Numbered from the stretch's first letter, positions 42,097-51,616 are shown. The stretch is DNA of 64,000 bases from Nocardia amikacinitolerans NBRC 108937 (GCF_001612615.1 NZ_BDAU01000047.1:1-64000); one strand, 5' to 3'. A program made the numbers and translations. Notes: generated by a model not told the origin, from the letters alone.

Positions 42097-43056
42097 GTGC
42101 GGCGTACCAGAGTTGCTGTTGCAGTGCTTGCCAGCGCGATCGCCATGCTCGGGCTGCTGGTCGCCGCACCGGCCCCCGCCTCCGCCGCCCAGATCGTGCG
42201 GATCGATTCCCTGAGCCCGACCCGTTCCTCGGTCTTCATCGATTCCCCGGCCATGGGCCGAACGGTTCAGGTTCAAGTGCTGCACCCGGCGGGCGGCCGC
42301 GCCAGGCCCGCTTATTACCTGCTGGACGGGCTCGACCCCGGCGTCGGCCAGAGCACTTGGACCAACGCGACCGACGCCGAGGCGTTCTTCCGCGGCAAGA
42401 ACGTCAATGTGGTGTTGCCCGTGGGCGGCCAGGCCAGCTACTACACGGACTGGCAGCAGGACGACCCGCGCTTCGGCCGCTACAAGTGGGAGACCTTCCT
42501 GACCCGCGAACTGCCGCCGCTCATCGACGAGAACTTCGACGGCAACGGCGTCAACGCGATCGGCGGACTCTCCATGGGCGGCACCGCGGCCTTCATCCTG
42601 GCCGCCCGCCACCCGCACCTCTACCGCGCGATCGCGGGTTACAGCGCCTGCCCGGACACCGGGTTGGCCACGGGCGGCGTCATGTTCTCGATCGCCAACC
42701 GCGGCGGCAACCCGATCAATATGTGGGGCGCGCCGGGCACCAGCGCGTGGGCCGAGCACGACCCCTCGTTGCTGGCGGAGCGCTTGCGCGGCAAGACGAT
42801 CTACCTGTCCACCGGCACCGGCGTCCCCGGTCCGCACGAGACGGAGATCAAGCCGCAGCTCGCCGAGAACGTCTTCCTCGGCGGCCCTGTCGAGGTGGGT
42901 ATCAACACCTGTGTGATCACCTTCGAGCAGCGCCTGCGCAGCTTGGCCATTCCGGCCCGCATCGATTACAGCCCGGTCGGCACCCACTCCTGGTCCTACT
43001 GGCAGGACACACTGCACGCCTCGTGGCCAACCATCGGCTCGGCCATCGGCGCCTGA
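42097..43056 (+). CDS. Secreted antigen 85-like esterase/mycolyltransferase
   Basis: A 319-aa exported protein with a Sec signal peptide (VAVLASAIAMLGLLVAAPAP, cleavage near ASA-A at about residue 30). It has an antigen 85/FbpA-type alpha/beta-hydrolase domain: YYLLDGLDPGVGQSTWTNAT, the nucleophile GGLSMGGTAA (Ser near 157), an acid in the TGVPGPHETE region, and the His in VGTHSWSYWQDTL. Such enzymes transfer mycolic acids to trehalose or arabinogalactan in the cell wall; plain esterase activity is possible. GTG 42097 has GGAGGG upstream. It converges tightly on the old-yellow-enzyme gene. Confidence 0.87.
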   Translation: MRRTRVAVAVLASAIAMLGLLVAAPAPASAAQIVRIDSLSPTRSSVFIDSPAMGRTVQVQVLHPAGGRARPAYYLLDGLDPGVGQSTWTNATDAEAFFRGKNVNVVLPVGGQASYYTDWQQDDPRFGRYKWETFLTRELPPLIDENFDGNGVNAIGGLSMGGTAAFILAARHPHLYRAIAGYSACPDTGLATGGVMFSIANRGGNPINMWGAPGTSAWAEHDPSLLAERLRGKTIYLSTGTGVPGPHETEIKPQLAENVFLGGPVEVGINTCVITFEQRLRSLAIPARIDYSPVGTHSWSYWQDTLHASWPTIGSAIGA

Positions 43057-43071
43057 CCCGGCGCTGCCCAC

Positions 43072-44160
43072 CTACGCCCGGGACAACACGCTCTCCGACC
43101 AGGCCGGATAGTCGGTGTAGCCCTTCGCGCCCCGCCCGTAGAGGCCTTCCTCGCGGATCGGGTTCAGCGGCAGGTCACGCGCGATCCGTTCCACCAGATC
43201 GGGATTGGCGAGGAACGCCCGCCCGAACGAGACGAGATCTGCTGTGCCGGCCCGCAATACGGCTTCCGCTTCCGCGGCGGTGGTCGGCTCGCGGTTCTCG
43301 CCGATGTTCGCGATCAGCGTGCCGCGCCAGCGCGGGCGCAGATCGGTCAGCGCCGGGTAGTCGTGGTTGTCGATGAGGTGCAGGTAGGCCAGTTCACGAC
43401 GATCCAACTCGGACACCAGCTTTCGGTACAGCTGCGCAGGATCGGCCTCGTACATGTTGAACTGCGGATTGCCCGGCGAGAGCCGAATGGCGGTGCGGCG
43501 CGATCCGATCGCCTCGGCTACCGCGTCGACGATTGCCAGCGGCGCCCGCATCCGGTTGTCGATCGAACCGCCGTATTCGTCCGTGCGTCGGTTGGTGTTG
43601 TCGGCGAGGAACTGGTGGATCAGATAGCTGTTGGCGCCGTGGATTTCGACGCCGTCGAAGCCCGCGGCGATCGCGTTGCGTGCGGCGGCCGCGTACTGGC
43701 CGATCACCGCGGCGATGTCGGCGTGACTCAACTCTCGCGGTCTGATCGGATCGGCTTTGCCGCCTTCGATCAGATGTACCCGGTCAGGATCGAGCACCGG
43801 GGAAGGTCCGGCGGGCCAGGATCCGTCGATGCGGCCGCGCGGATGGTTCTTGCGTCCGCCGTGCATCAGCTGCGCGAAGATCCGCCCGCCCTCCGCGTGC
43901 ACCGCGTCGGTGACCCGCCGCCATGCGCTGACGTGGGCTTCGGTTTGCAGGCCGGGCGCCCACGCCTCGCTCTGGCCGGTCGAATGCGGCCAGATGCCTT
44001 CGGTGATGATCAGCCCGGCGGTGGCGCGCTGCGCGTAGTAGTCGACGACGTCGGGTGTGGGGGAGCCGTCCGGCAGCGAACGCAGGCGGGTCATCGGGGA
44101 CATGACGATCCGGTTCGGCAGGGCGAGTTCGTGGTCGCGGTAGGGCGTCAGAAGTTGCAT
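43072..44160 (-). CDS. Old-yellow-enzyme family NADH:flavin oxidoreductase
   Basis: A 362-aa TIM-barrel flavoprotein. It begins MQLLTPYRDHELALPNRIVM and shows SPMTRLRS, the substrate pair in FDGVEIHGANSYLIHQFLA (H-x2-N), NRRTDEYGGSIDNRMRAPL, and a late FMN phosphate region (LVSFGRAFLANPDLVERI). It reduces activated alkenes or nitro compounds with NAD(P)H. The start at 44160 is set by a MerR-type promoter whose -10 ends 7 nt before the ATG; an upstream ATG at 44184 lies inside that promoter. It is divergent from its likely MerR activator. Confidence 0.9.
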   Translation of the reverse strand: MQLLTPYRDHELALPNRIVMSPMTRLRSLPDGSPTPDVVDYYAQRATAGLIITEGIWPHSTGQSEAWAPGLQTEAHVSAWRRVTDAVHAEGGRIFAQLMHGGRKNHPRGRIDGSWPAGPSPVLDPDRVHLIEGGKADPIRPRELSHADIAAVIGQYAAAARNAIAAGFDGVEIHGANSYLIHQFLADNTNRRTDEYGGSIDNRMRAPLAIVDAVAEAIGSRRTAIRLSPGNPQFNMYEADPAQLYRKLVSELDRRELAYLHLIDNHDYPALTDLRPRWRGTLIANIGENREPTTAAEAEAVLRAGTADLVSFGRAFLANPDLVERIARDLPLNPIREEGLYGRGAKGYTDYPAWSESVLSRA

Positions 44161-44167
44161 AGGAGGT

Positions 44168-44198
44168 ACGCTAGAAGCTGACATCAATGTCAGGTCAA
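44168..44198 (-). promoter_or_regulatory. MerR-type promoter with 19-bp spacer
   Basis: On the minus strand TTGACC (44198-44193) and TAGCGT (44173-44168) are separated by exactly 19 nt. Centred in the spacer is the perfect palindrome TGACAT-CA-ATGTCA (44179-44192). Over-long spacers with a central dyad are the hallmark of promoters activated by MerR proteins through DNA twisting. Transcription would begin at or next to the ATG of the oxidoreductase. Confidence 0.85.
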
Positions 44199-44214
44199 GA
44201 GCTCGAGGAGTGAC

Positions 44215-44622
44215 GTGCGCATCGGTGAACTGTCCGAGCGAACCGGGGTGAGCGTCCGGTCGCTGCGGTACTACGAGGACAAGGGCATGCTGGCCGCCGC
44301 CCGCAGTTCCGGCGGGCAGCGCGAGTATCCGGAGGTGGCCGTCGAGCGAGTGCACCGGATCCAGGAGATGTTCGCGGCGGGGCTGACCAGCGACACCATC
44401 GCCGAACTGCTCCCGTGCATCCACGACACCGACGGCTCACCCAGCGCCGAGGCCACCCCGTTCCTGGTGGAGAAGCTGACCGAGGAGCGGGCCAGGATCG
44501 ACCGCGCGCTGCGCGACTTGCATCGCACCTGCGAGGTGCTCGACGGCGTCATCCGCGCGGCGGGCGGCGAGGCGCCGCCCGCGGAGTTCCATCGCGCGGG
44601 GGATTCGACGACCCGCAAGTAG
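44215..44622 (+). CDS. MerR family transcriptional regulator
   Basis: A 135-aa MerR regulator. The N-terminal winged helix is MRIGELSERTGVSVRSLRYY followed by EDKGMLAAARSSGGQREYPE; a dimerisation coiled coil (FLVEKLTEERARIDRALRDL) follows. There is no extra effector domain. GAGGAG lies just upstream of the GTG. Its palindromic site in the shared gap predicts activation of the oxidoreductase gene and autoregulation. The effector is unknown, probably an electrophile or oxidant as for other regulators of old yellow enzymes. Confidence 0.88.
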   Translation: MRIGELSERTGVSVRSLRYYEDKGMLAAARSSGGQREYPEVAVERVHRIQEMFAAGLTSDTIAELLPCIHDTDGSPSAEATPFLVEKLTEERARIDRALRDLHRTCEVLDGVIRAAGGEAPPAEFHRAGDSTTRK

Positions 44623-44632
44623 GGTGGACCGC

Positions 44633-46783
44633 ATGTCTGTCGAAAGTGCGGTGGCGGCCCCGATCGCCAAGACGGTGCCGACCGAGCGGGTCCATCACGG
44701 CGACGTCTTCGTCGACGAGTACGAGTGGCTGCGGGACAAGGAGGATCCCGAGGTCATCTCCCACCTCCAGGCCGAGAACGCCTACGCCGAGGCGCAGACC
44801 GCGCACCTGCAGGACCTGCGCGAGAAGCTCTTCGAGGAGATCAAGTCGCGCACCCAGGAGACCGACCTCTCGGTGCCCACTCGGATGGGCGAGTTCTGGT
44901 ACTACTCGCGCAGCTACGAGGGCAAGCAGTACGGCGTGCACTGCCGCTGCCCCATCGATGCGCAGGCCGAGGGCATCGACGCGTGGACTCCGCCGCGACT
45001 CGAGGTCGACACCGAGATCCCCGGCGAACAGGTGCTGCTGGACAGCAACGAGCTGGCCGCGGGCCACGCCTACTTCGCCCTCGGCGCGTTCTCGGTGAGC
45101 CACGACGGCAACCTGCTCGCCTACTCGGTCGACACGGTCGGCGACGAGCGCTACACCCTGCGCTTCAAGGACCTGCGCACCGGCGAATCGCTCGCCGACG
45201 AGATCACCGGCACCGCGCCGGGCGCGACCTGGTCGCTGGACGGCAGCCACGTCTTCTATCAGACGGTCGACGAGTCCTGGCGCCCCGACACCGTGTGGCG
45301 GCACCGGCTCGGCACCGCGACCGAGGACGACGTGAAGGTCTTCCACGAGCCCGACGAGCGCTACTGGGTGAGCATCGGCTCGACCCGCTCCGAGAAATAC
45401 CTGATGATCTGGGTCGGCTCCAAGATCACCACCGAGGGCTGGGTGCTCGAATCCGACGACCCCGAGGGCGATTTCCGGATCATCATGCCGCGGCGCGAGG
45501 GCGTCGAATACTCGGCCGAGCACGCCGTGATCGGCGGCGAGGACCGTTTCCTCATCCTGCACAACGACGTCGTGGACGGGGTCAAGGCCGAGAACTTCGT
45601 GCTCGCCGAGGCGCCCGTCGCCGACCCGTCGAACCTGACACTGCTCATCGGCCACCGCGACGACGTGCGGCTCGAGGACGTCGACGCGTTCGCCGATCAC
45701 CTGGTGCTCAGCTACCGCCGCGAGGCGCTGACCAGGGTCGCGGTCTGGCCGCTCACCGAGTCCGGCTACGGCGAGCGGCGCGAACTCGAATTCGATCTGG
45801 AGCTCTTCGCTGTCGGCTCCGGCGCGAACCCGGAGTGGGCCCAGCCGACCCTGCGCATCGGCCTGACCTCGTTCATCACCCCGATGCAGGTGTTCGACTA
45901 CGTGCCTGCCACCGGCGCGCTGCTGCTGCGCAAGGAGCAGCCGGTGCTCGGCGGCTACGACGCGAACGACTATGAGCAGCACCGGGATTGGGCGGTCGCC
46001 GACGACGGCACCCGAATCCCGATCTCGCTGGTGTGGAAGAAGGGCGCGGTCCCCGAGGGCGAGCCGAAGCCGCTGCTGCTCTACGGCTACGGCTCCTACG
46101 AGGCCAGCATGGACCCGTCCTTCTCGGTCGCGCGGCTCTCGCTGCTCGATCGCGGCATGGTGTTCGCGGTCGCGCACGTGCGCGGCGGCGGCGAGATGGG
46201 CAGGCTCTGGTACGAGAACGGCAAGACGCTCACCAAGAAGAACACCTTCACCGACTTCGTCGCCTGCGCGCGGCACCTGATCGACACCGGTAGGACCGCG
46301 CCCGATCGGCTGGTCGCCGACGGCGGCAGCGCGGGCGGGCTGCTGATGGGCGCCGTGGCGAACCTGGCGCCGGAGCTGTTCAAGGGCATTCTCGCCAACG
46401 TGCCGTTCGTCGACCCGCTGACCTCGATCCTGGACCCGTCGCTGCCGCTCACCGTCATCGAGTGGGACGAGTGGGGTAACCCGTTGGCGGACAAGGACGT
46501 CTACGAGTACATGAAGTCCTATTCGCCGTACGAGAACGTCGAGGCCAAGGACTACCCGGCGATCCTCGCCGTCACCAGCCTGAACGACACCAGGGTGCTC
46601 TACGTCGAGCCCGCCAAGTGGGTGGCCAAGCTGCGCGCGACCAAGACCGGCGACGCGCCGCTGCTGCTCAAGACGGAGATGAGCGCGGGCCACGGCGGCG
46701 TCAGCGGGCGCTACGAGAAGTGGAAGGAAGTGGCGTTCGAGCACGCCTGGGTGCTCGACACGGTGGGCCTCGCCGAGAGGTGA
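44633..46783 (+). CDS. ptrB: Oligopeptidase B (S9 prolyl oligopeptidase family)
   Basis: A 716-aa cytosolic serine peptidase cutting after basic residues. An N-terminal beta-propeller (residues ~75-420) is followed by the hydrolase domain: YGYGSYEASMDPSFSVARLS, AHVRGGGEMGRLWYENGK, the nucleophile GGSAGG (Ser near 567), the Asp in TSLNDTRVLYVEPAKW, and the His in SAGHGGVSGRYEKW. It corresponds to M. tuberculosis PtrB, which is split into two reading frames there but intact here. TAGGGT ends 7 nt before the ATG (leaderless type). Confidence 0.92.
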   Translation: MSVESAVAAPIAKTVPTERVHHGDVFVDEYEWLRDKEDPEVISHLQAENAYAEAQTAHLQDLREKLFEEIKSRTQETDLSVPTRMGEFWYYSRSYEGKQYGVHCRCPIDAQAEGIDAWTPPRLEVDTEIPGEQVLLDSNELAAGHAYFALGAFSVSHDGNLLAYSVDTVGDERYTLRFKDLRTGESLADEITGTAPGATWSLDGSHVFYQTVDESWRPDTVWRHRLGTATEDDVKVFHEPDERYWVSIGSTRSEKYLMIWVGSKITTEGWVLESDDPEGDFRIIMPRREGVEYSAEHAVIGGEDRFLILHNDVVDGVKAENFVLAEAPVADPSNLTLLIGHRDDVRLEDVDAFADHLVLSYRREALTRVAVWPLTESGYGERRELEFDLELFAVGSGANPEWAQPTLRIGLTSFITPMQVFDYVPATGALLLRKEQPVLGGYDANDYEQHRDWAVADDGTRIPISLVWKKGAVPEGEPKPLLLYGYGSYEASMDPSFSVARLSLLDRGMVFAVAHVRGGGEMGRLWYENGKTLTKKNTFTDFVACARHLIDTGRTAPDRLVADGGSAGGLLMGAVANLAPELFKGILANVPFVDPLTSILDPSLPLTVIEWDEWGNPLADKDVYEYMKSYSPYENVEAKDYPAILAVTSLNDTRVLYVEPAKWVAKLRATKTGDAPLLLKTEMSAGHGGVSGRYEKWKEVAFEHAWVLDTVGLAER

Positions 46784-46885
46784 ACGCCGGGGGGCGTAGC
46801 CCGGTCGCCGACGGTGCTTCGGTTGTTCGTCCCCTGGTCATGCTCGCTGCACATGAATGACACCTGCGTCGGGCACCGTTGGTTC

Positions 46886-47587
46886 ATGAACGCTGAGCTG
46901 ATCGTGTCCGTGTCGGGTATTCGGGACACCACTCGAGACGCCGCGATCGAATTCGCCGCCGAGATGGATCGTCGCGACGTGCGGTTGTCGCTGCTGGTCG
47001 CGCCGCGGTTGAAGGGCAAGTACCGGCTGGTCGACGACCTGGCGACGCAGGCATGGCTGCGCGGCAGGCGGGCCCGCGGCGACGCCATCGTGCTGCACGG
47101 CTACGACCAGGCGGCGACCAAGCGGCGCAGGGCCGAGTTCGCCACGCTGCCCAAGCACGAGGCCAAGCTGCGGCTCACCGCGGCCGACCGGGTGCTGGAG
47201 CAGGTCGAACTGCGCACCCGGCTGTTCGCCGCGCCGCGCTGGGACGCCTCGGCGGGCGCCATCGCCGCGCTGCCCGAGACGGGTTTCCGGCTGGCACTCG
47301 GGCTCACCTCGATCCTCGACCTGGAGCGCAACGCGGCGCAGAAGTCGCGCGTCTACGGCATCGGCGAAGGCTTCCGCGCCGAGCCGTGGTGGTGCCGCGC
47401 CCTGGTGATGGGCGCGGCGAGGACCGCGCGGCGCGGCGGCGTGCTGCGCTTGGCGATCTCCGGGGCGCAGTTGCAGCGTTCGGGTCCGCGCCTGGCGATG
47501 GTGGACGCGGTGGATCTGGCGCTGTTCCACGGCGCGGTGAGCGATGTGTATCGGTGGGAGCCGTTCGACCTGGTGCGCGCGGCCTGA
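46886..47587 (+). CDS. DUF2334-family protein (polysaccharide deacetylase-like)
   Basis: A 233-aa protein of the DUF2334 group, related to polysaccharide deacetylases. It opens MNAELIVSVSGIRDTTRDAA and has DLATQAWLRGRRARGDAIVL followed by HGYDQ, the usual metal-site region, and FAAPRWDASAGAIAALPETG. The size and place after ptrB match Rv0784 of M. tuberculosis. The start is uncertain: an in-frame GTG/ATG further upstream (46814 or 46853) would add 11-24 residues. Function not known. Confidence 0.75.
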   Translation: MNAELIVSVSGIRDTTRDAAIEFAAEMDRRDVRLSLLVAPRLKGKYRLVDDLATQAWLRGRRARGDAIVLHGYDQAATKRRRAEFATLPKHEAKLRLTAADRVLEQVELRTRLFAAPRWDASAGAIAALPETGFRLALGLTSILDLERNAAQKSRVYGIGEGFRAEPWWCRALVMGAARTARRGGVLRLAISGAQLQRSGPRLAMVDAVDLALFHGAVSDVYRWEPFDLVRAA

Positions 47588-47599
47588 AGGTCGCGGGCC

Positions 47600-47649
47600 G
47601 AGGTACGCCCGCCGCCGGGAATGGCGATCGATGGCGGCGGGCGTACCTC
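47600..47649. terminator. Long bidirectional hairpin
   Basis: GAGGTACGCCCGCCGCC (47600-47616) and GGCGGCGGGCGTACCTC (47633-47649) form a perfect 17-bp stem around a 16-nt loop. It lies in the 87-bp gap between the convergent DUF2334 and glutamate decarboxylase genes, so it can terminate both. Confidence 0.85.
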
Positions 47650-47674
47650 AGTCCGGGGGCTTCCCCCGGCGGGT

Positions 47675-49069
47675 TTATGTCGTGGGCTTGTTGCCAGGGA
47701 CCTTGGGCTTCGCGTTGTGGGTGAAGCCGCCCGCTTCCGCCCTGCTCAGCGAGACCTTCATCGGGTGGCTGGCGAGCTGCCGCACGCTGCGGTCGATGTC
47801 GGCGAGCAGCAGGTCCACCATGTCGTGGGTGAAGCCGTGCCGGATCACCGCCCGCATGACCGTCTCCGATCCGCGGTCGGGCGGCAGCGGGTAGGCGGCG
47901 ATCAGCCAGCCTCGGGTGCGCAGCCGATCGGACAGGTCGTAGAGGTTGAAGCCGGGCGAGCCGGTCAGCCGCCAGCACACCGCCGCGATGCCGCGATTGG
48001 GATCGCCGTCGTGGATCAGTTCGAACCCGTCGAATTTCGCCAACCCGGCCGCCAGGTGCCCGGCGACCCGGTAGATCGCCTCCTGCAACCGCGTGTAGCC
48101 GAGCCTGCCGAGCCGGATGAAGTCGTAGTACTGAGTGATCACCTGCCCGCCGGGGCGGGAGAAATTCAGGTTGAAGGTGGCCATGCTGCCGCCGAGGTAG
48201 TCGACGTCGAAGATCAGCTCCGCGGGCAGATCGTCGGCCGTGCGCCAAATGGCCCAGCCCGCGCCGAGCGGGGCGAGACCGGTCTTGTGGCCGGAGGAGT
48301 TGATCGACTTCACCCGTTCCAGGCGGAAGTCCCACACCACGTCGGGTGCGGTGAACGGGGCGAGGAAACCGCCGCTCGCCGCGTCCACGTGCAGCGGGAT
48401 GTCCGGGCCTTTCGCTGACTGGAGATCGTCGAGCGCACGCGCGATGCCCGCGACGTCCTCGAAAAGCCCTGTGTAGGTCTGCCCGAAATTGGCGACCACC
48501 ATGATGGTGTTCTCGTCGCAGTGCGCGGCCACGTCGTCGGGGTGCATGGTGAGCCGGTCGCCGCGCAACGGCACCTGGCGAATCTCGACGTCGAAATAGC
48601 GGGCGAACTTCTCCCAGCAGACCTGCACGGGCCCGCAGACGAAGTTCGGCGTGCCCGAGCCGCCGCGCTTGCGCCAGCGGAACTTGGCGGCGAGTCCGCC
48701 GAGCATCGCGGCCTCGCTGGACCCGGTGGTCGAGGTGCCGAGCGTGGTCGCGGGATCCGGGGCGTGCCAGAGGTCGGCGAGCATCCGCGCGCAGCGGCGC
48801 TCCAGCTCCGCGGTCTGCGGGTATTCGTCCTTGTCGACGATGTTCTTGTCCAGCGACTCGTTCATCAGTCTGCGCGCCTGGTCGTCGACCCAGGTGGTGC
48901 AGAAGGTGGCGAGGTTCATCCGCGAGACGCCGTCGAGCAGCAGCTCGTCGTGCACGATCTGATAGGCGACCTGCGGAAGTACTTCCTTGTCCGGGAAGCT
49001 CTCTTTCGGCGCGGGATGGTCGATCGCGGGCAGTGCGAACAGATCGTCGAATTCCGGTTCAACGGGCAT
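47675..49069 (-). CDS. gadB: Glutamate decarboxylase
   Basis: A 464-aa PLP enzyme converting glutamate to GABA, consuming a proton; often part of acid resistance. Group II decarboxylase marks: MNLATFCTTWVDDQARRLMN, GTSTTGSSEAAMLGGLA, HVDAASGGFLAPF and the PLP lysine in SINSSGHKTGLAPLG. The start at 49069 (MPVEPEFDDLFALP) has GGGAGG 6 nt upstream; a longer form to 49147 is open but unlikely. No glutamate/GABA antiporter is adjacent. Confidence 0.95.
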   Translation of the reverse strand: MPVEPEFDDLFALPAIDHPAPKESFPDKEVLPQVAYQIVHDELLLDGVSRMNLATFCTTWVDDQARRLMNESLDKNIVDKDEYPQTAELERRCARMLADLWHAPDPATTLGTSTTGSSEAAMLGGLAAKFRWRKRGGSGTPNFVCGPVQVCWEKFARYFDVEIRQVPLRGDRLTMHPDDVAAHCDENTIMVVANFGQTYTGLFEDVAGIARALDDLQSAKGPDIPLHVDAASGGFLAPFTAPDVVWDFRLERVKSINSSGHKTGLAPLGAGWAIWRTADDLPAELIFDVDYLGGSMATFNLNFSRPGGQVITQYYDFIRLGRLGYTRLQEAIYRVAGHLAAGLAKFDGFELIHDGDPNRGIAAVCWRLTGSPGFNLYDLSDRLRTRGWLIAAYPLPPDRGSETVMRAVIRHGFTHDMVDLLLADIDRSVRQLASHPMKVSLSRAEAGGFTHNAKPKVPGNKPTT

Positions 49070-49443
49070 CAGGGCCTCCCAGCAAGGCTGCTCATAGATT
49101 GCCGCGGCTCGGGTGTCGACCCATTCTGCAATGGTTCGCTTGTACAAGCGGGCAATTCGAGACGGCCAGGCGTTTGCTGGACAGACACTCGAGGTTCGGC
49201 GGATAGGTCCGACGCAGTACGGGTCGGACCGGAGAGCGCCGATGCCCGAGCCTGGATCGAGCGAGCACTAACGGCGCGCCTGGCCCCGGCAACCGCCCGG
49301 TGAACAGTGATCGCGATACGGTGATCGCCGTCGAATCGGCTCCCGCGCGGTGCGCGAATCGGATCCAGCGCCGTGCGGACCGGCTCGGCACCAACCTCGA
49401 CGAGGTGCGAACGACCCGACACGACGAAGCGAGGCCGCTGCCC
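49070..49443. other. Divergent promoter gap gadB / M20 peptidase
   Basis: A 374-bp gap that must hold promoters for both flanking genes. I see no RNA element or strong inverted repeat. An upstream extension of the peptidase frame (from 49300) is open but has an atypical composition and no family match. Confidence 0.5.
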
Positions 49444-50805
49444 ATGACTTCCGACGATCCGCATACCGCCGACCTGCGCTCGCGCGTCGCGGCGCTGATG
49501 CCGCAAGCCGAACGCGATCTCGCGCAATTGGTTTCGTTCAAGTCCGTGGCCGACGCGCGGCAGTTCCCCGCCGAGGAGTGCGAGCGCGCCGCGCAGTGGG
49601 TGGCCGACGCGTTCGCCGCGGTCGGGCTGACCAAGGTCGGGTTGCACGAGACCCCGGACGGCAGCAAGACCGTCATCGCCTCGCGTCCCGCGCCGCCGGG
49701 TGCGCCGACCGTGCTCCTCTACTGCCACTACGACGTGCAGCCGCCACTGGACGAGGCCGCGTGGCGGACGCCCGCCTGGGAGCTCACCGAGAAGGACGGT
49801 CGCTGGTACGGGCGCGGCGCGGCGGACTGCAAGGGCAACATCGTCATGCACCTGACGGCCCTGCGTGCCATCGGTTCCGAGCTACCCGTCGGCGTCATCC
49901 TGGTCGCCGAGGGCTCGGAGGAGCAGGGGACCGGTGGTCTGGAGAAGTTCGTCGTCGCCAACCCGGATCTGTTGCGCGCCGACGCCATCGTGATCGGCGA
50001 TTGCGGCAACTTCGCGGCGGGCGTGCCGACCTTCACGGAAACCCTGCGCGGCAACGTGAATGTGCTCGTCACGGTGGAAACCCTTGCGGGACCGCTACAT
50101 TCGGGCATGTTCGGCGGCGCGGCGCCGGACGCGCTCGCCGCGCTGATCCAGGTGCTCGCCACGTTGCGCGACGTCGACGGCAACACCACCGTCGCCGGGC
50201 TGGACAACCGGCAGACCTGGGACGGGGTGCAATACGATTCCGAGCGCTTCTGCAACGACGCGGGCGTGCTCGCGGGCGTCGAGCTCTCCGGCGACGGTAC
50301 CGTCGCCGAAATGCTCTGGGCCCGACCGGCTCTCACCGTGCTCGGGATCGACGCGCCGCGGGTGGTCGGCTCGACGGCGGCGATCCAGCCGGCCGCCCGC
50401 GCCCGGTTGAACCTGCGCATTCCGCCGGGCATCACGCCCGAGCACGCGCACAGCGCCCTGGTCGCCCACCTGGAGGCGAACACTCCGCTGCACGCGAAGC
50501 TCACCATCGAGCTGGAGGGCGAAGGAGCGCCGTTCCGCTCCGCGAGCGGCGGCCCAGCCCGCGCGGCCATGGACGCCGCGCTGGCCGCCTCCTACGGCCG
50601 GCCCACCACCACCCAGGGCCAGGGCGGCTCGATCCCGCTGTGCAACGTCTTCGCCGACACCTACCCCGACGCCGAGATCATGCTGATCGGCGTCGAGGAG
50701 CCGAAGTGCCTGATCCACGCCCCCAACGAAAGTGTGGACCCCTCCGAAATCCAACACATGGCACTGGCGGAAGCCATCTTCCTGACCAGCTACGGTCGCG
50801 ACTGA
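49444..50805 (+). CDS. M20 family dipeptidase
   Basis: A 453-aa zinc exopeptidase. Metal-site motifs are in place: LLYCHYDVQPPLD (first His/Asp), GRGAADCKGNIVM (bridging Asp), VAEGSEEQGTGG (catalytic Glu pair), and the late LIGVEEPKCLIHAPNESVD (His). The dimerisation domain is central (residues ~210-340, LHSGMFGGAAPDALAALIQV). It likely hydrolyses dipeptides in the cytosol. ATG 49444 was selected as it gives the family N-terminus; GAGG lies about 10 nt upstream. Confidence 0.88.
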   Translation: MTSDDPHTADLRSRVAALMPQAERDLAQLVSFKSVADARQFPAEECERAAQWVADAFAAVGLTKVGLHETPDGSKTVIASRPAPPGAPTVLLYCHYDVQPPLDEAAWRTPAWELTEKDGRWYGRGAADCKGNIVMHLTALRAIGSELPVGVILVAEGSEEQGTGGLEKFVVANPDLLRADAIVIGDCGNFAAGVPTFTETLRGNVNVLVTVETLAGPLHSGMFGGAAPDALAALIQVLATLRDVDGNTTVAGLDNRQTWDGVQYDSERFCNDAGVLAGVELSGDGTVAEMLWARPALTVLGIDAPRVVGSTAAIQPAARARLNLRIPPGITPEHAHSALVAHLEANTPLHAKLTIELEGEGAPFRSASGGPARAAMDAALAASYGRPTTTQGQGGSIPLCNVFADTYPDAEIMLIGVEEPKCLIHAPNESVDPSEIQHMALAEAIFLTSYGRD

Positions 50806-50859
50806 AGGTTGCCCGCACCGTGCGTGACGGGCTGGAGGTGACCTTCGGTCGGCCGTCGT

Positions 50860-51504
50860 TCAGAATTCGCGCTGGTTCTCCGGTTCGAGGACGGTGAATT
50901 CGGTTCCGTCGGGACCCATTTCGGCGAGTCGGCCGAAGTAGATGCCGCGGGCGTCGGGCTGGATGATGCCGTAGTGGATGGGTAGTGCGGTGCGCGGGGC
51001 GACGGCGCGCAGGTAGTCGACGGCCTCGCTGATCCGCATCCACGGCGCGGCGGCGGGGATGGCGAGCACGCCGACCTGGACCGGCGGCACCCAGAGCGAG
51101 TCCCCGGGGTGCACGAGCTGGGCGGGGTCGTCGGCGGTGCCGAGCTGGAAGACGGTGTTGTCGATGACCGGGATGTCCGGATGGATCACCGCGTGCCTGC
51201 CGCCACCTCCGGTGATCTGCAGGTCGCCGAGCCGAAGCACGTTGCCCGCGTGCACGGCCTCCCACCGCCCGCCGCGCTGGGCCGCGGTCTGCGGATCGGA
51301 CAGCACCCTGGCCTGTGGATTGGCCTCGAGCAGCGCGTCGATGCGGTTCGGGTCGATGTGATCGGGGTGCTGGTGGGTGACGGCGATGGCGTCCAGGCCG
51401 GTGATGCCCTCGAAGCCGTGCGAGAACGTGCCCGGATCGAAGAGCACCTTCGCGCCGTGCAGCTCGACGAGGATGCAGGAGTGGCCGAAATGGGCTATAC
51501 GCAT
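50860..51504 (-). CDS. MBL-fold metal-dependent hydrolase
   Basis: A 214-aa metallo-beta-lactamase-fold protein of the UlaG/YtnP-like small group. It starts MRIAHFGHSCILVELHGAKV, has the metal motif THQHPDHID (about residues 43-51), the middle His in GGRHAVIHPDIP, a late Asp (HPGDSLWVPP) and the final LPIHYGI His. It corresponds in place and size to M. tuberculosis Rv0786c, upstream of purS. The substrate is unknown. TAGCAT ends 6 nt before the ATG (leaderless type), and purS is divergent from it. Confidence 0.88.
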   Translation of the reverse strand: MRIAHFGHSCILVELHGAKVLFDPGTFSHGFEGITGLDAIAVTHQHPDHIDPNRIDALLEANPQARVLSDPQTAAQRGGRWEAVHAGNVLRLGDLQITGGGGRHAVIHPDIPVIDNTVFQLGTADDPAQLVHPGDSLWVPPVQVGVLAIPAAAPWMRISEAVDYLRAVAPRTALPIHYGIIQPDARGIYFGRLAEMGPDGTEFTVLEPENQREF

Positions 51505-51616
51505 TCCGCCATGCTATTGGCAGCGTGTCGATTTTCACCCGACCCCGCAGGTAGCTCGCCCACCCTGAGCAACTAGGCTGCTCAGGTAACCCCCCACACC
51601 ACCTGAGGAGCAACGC

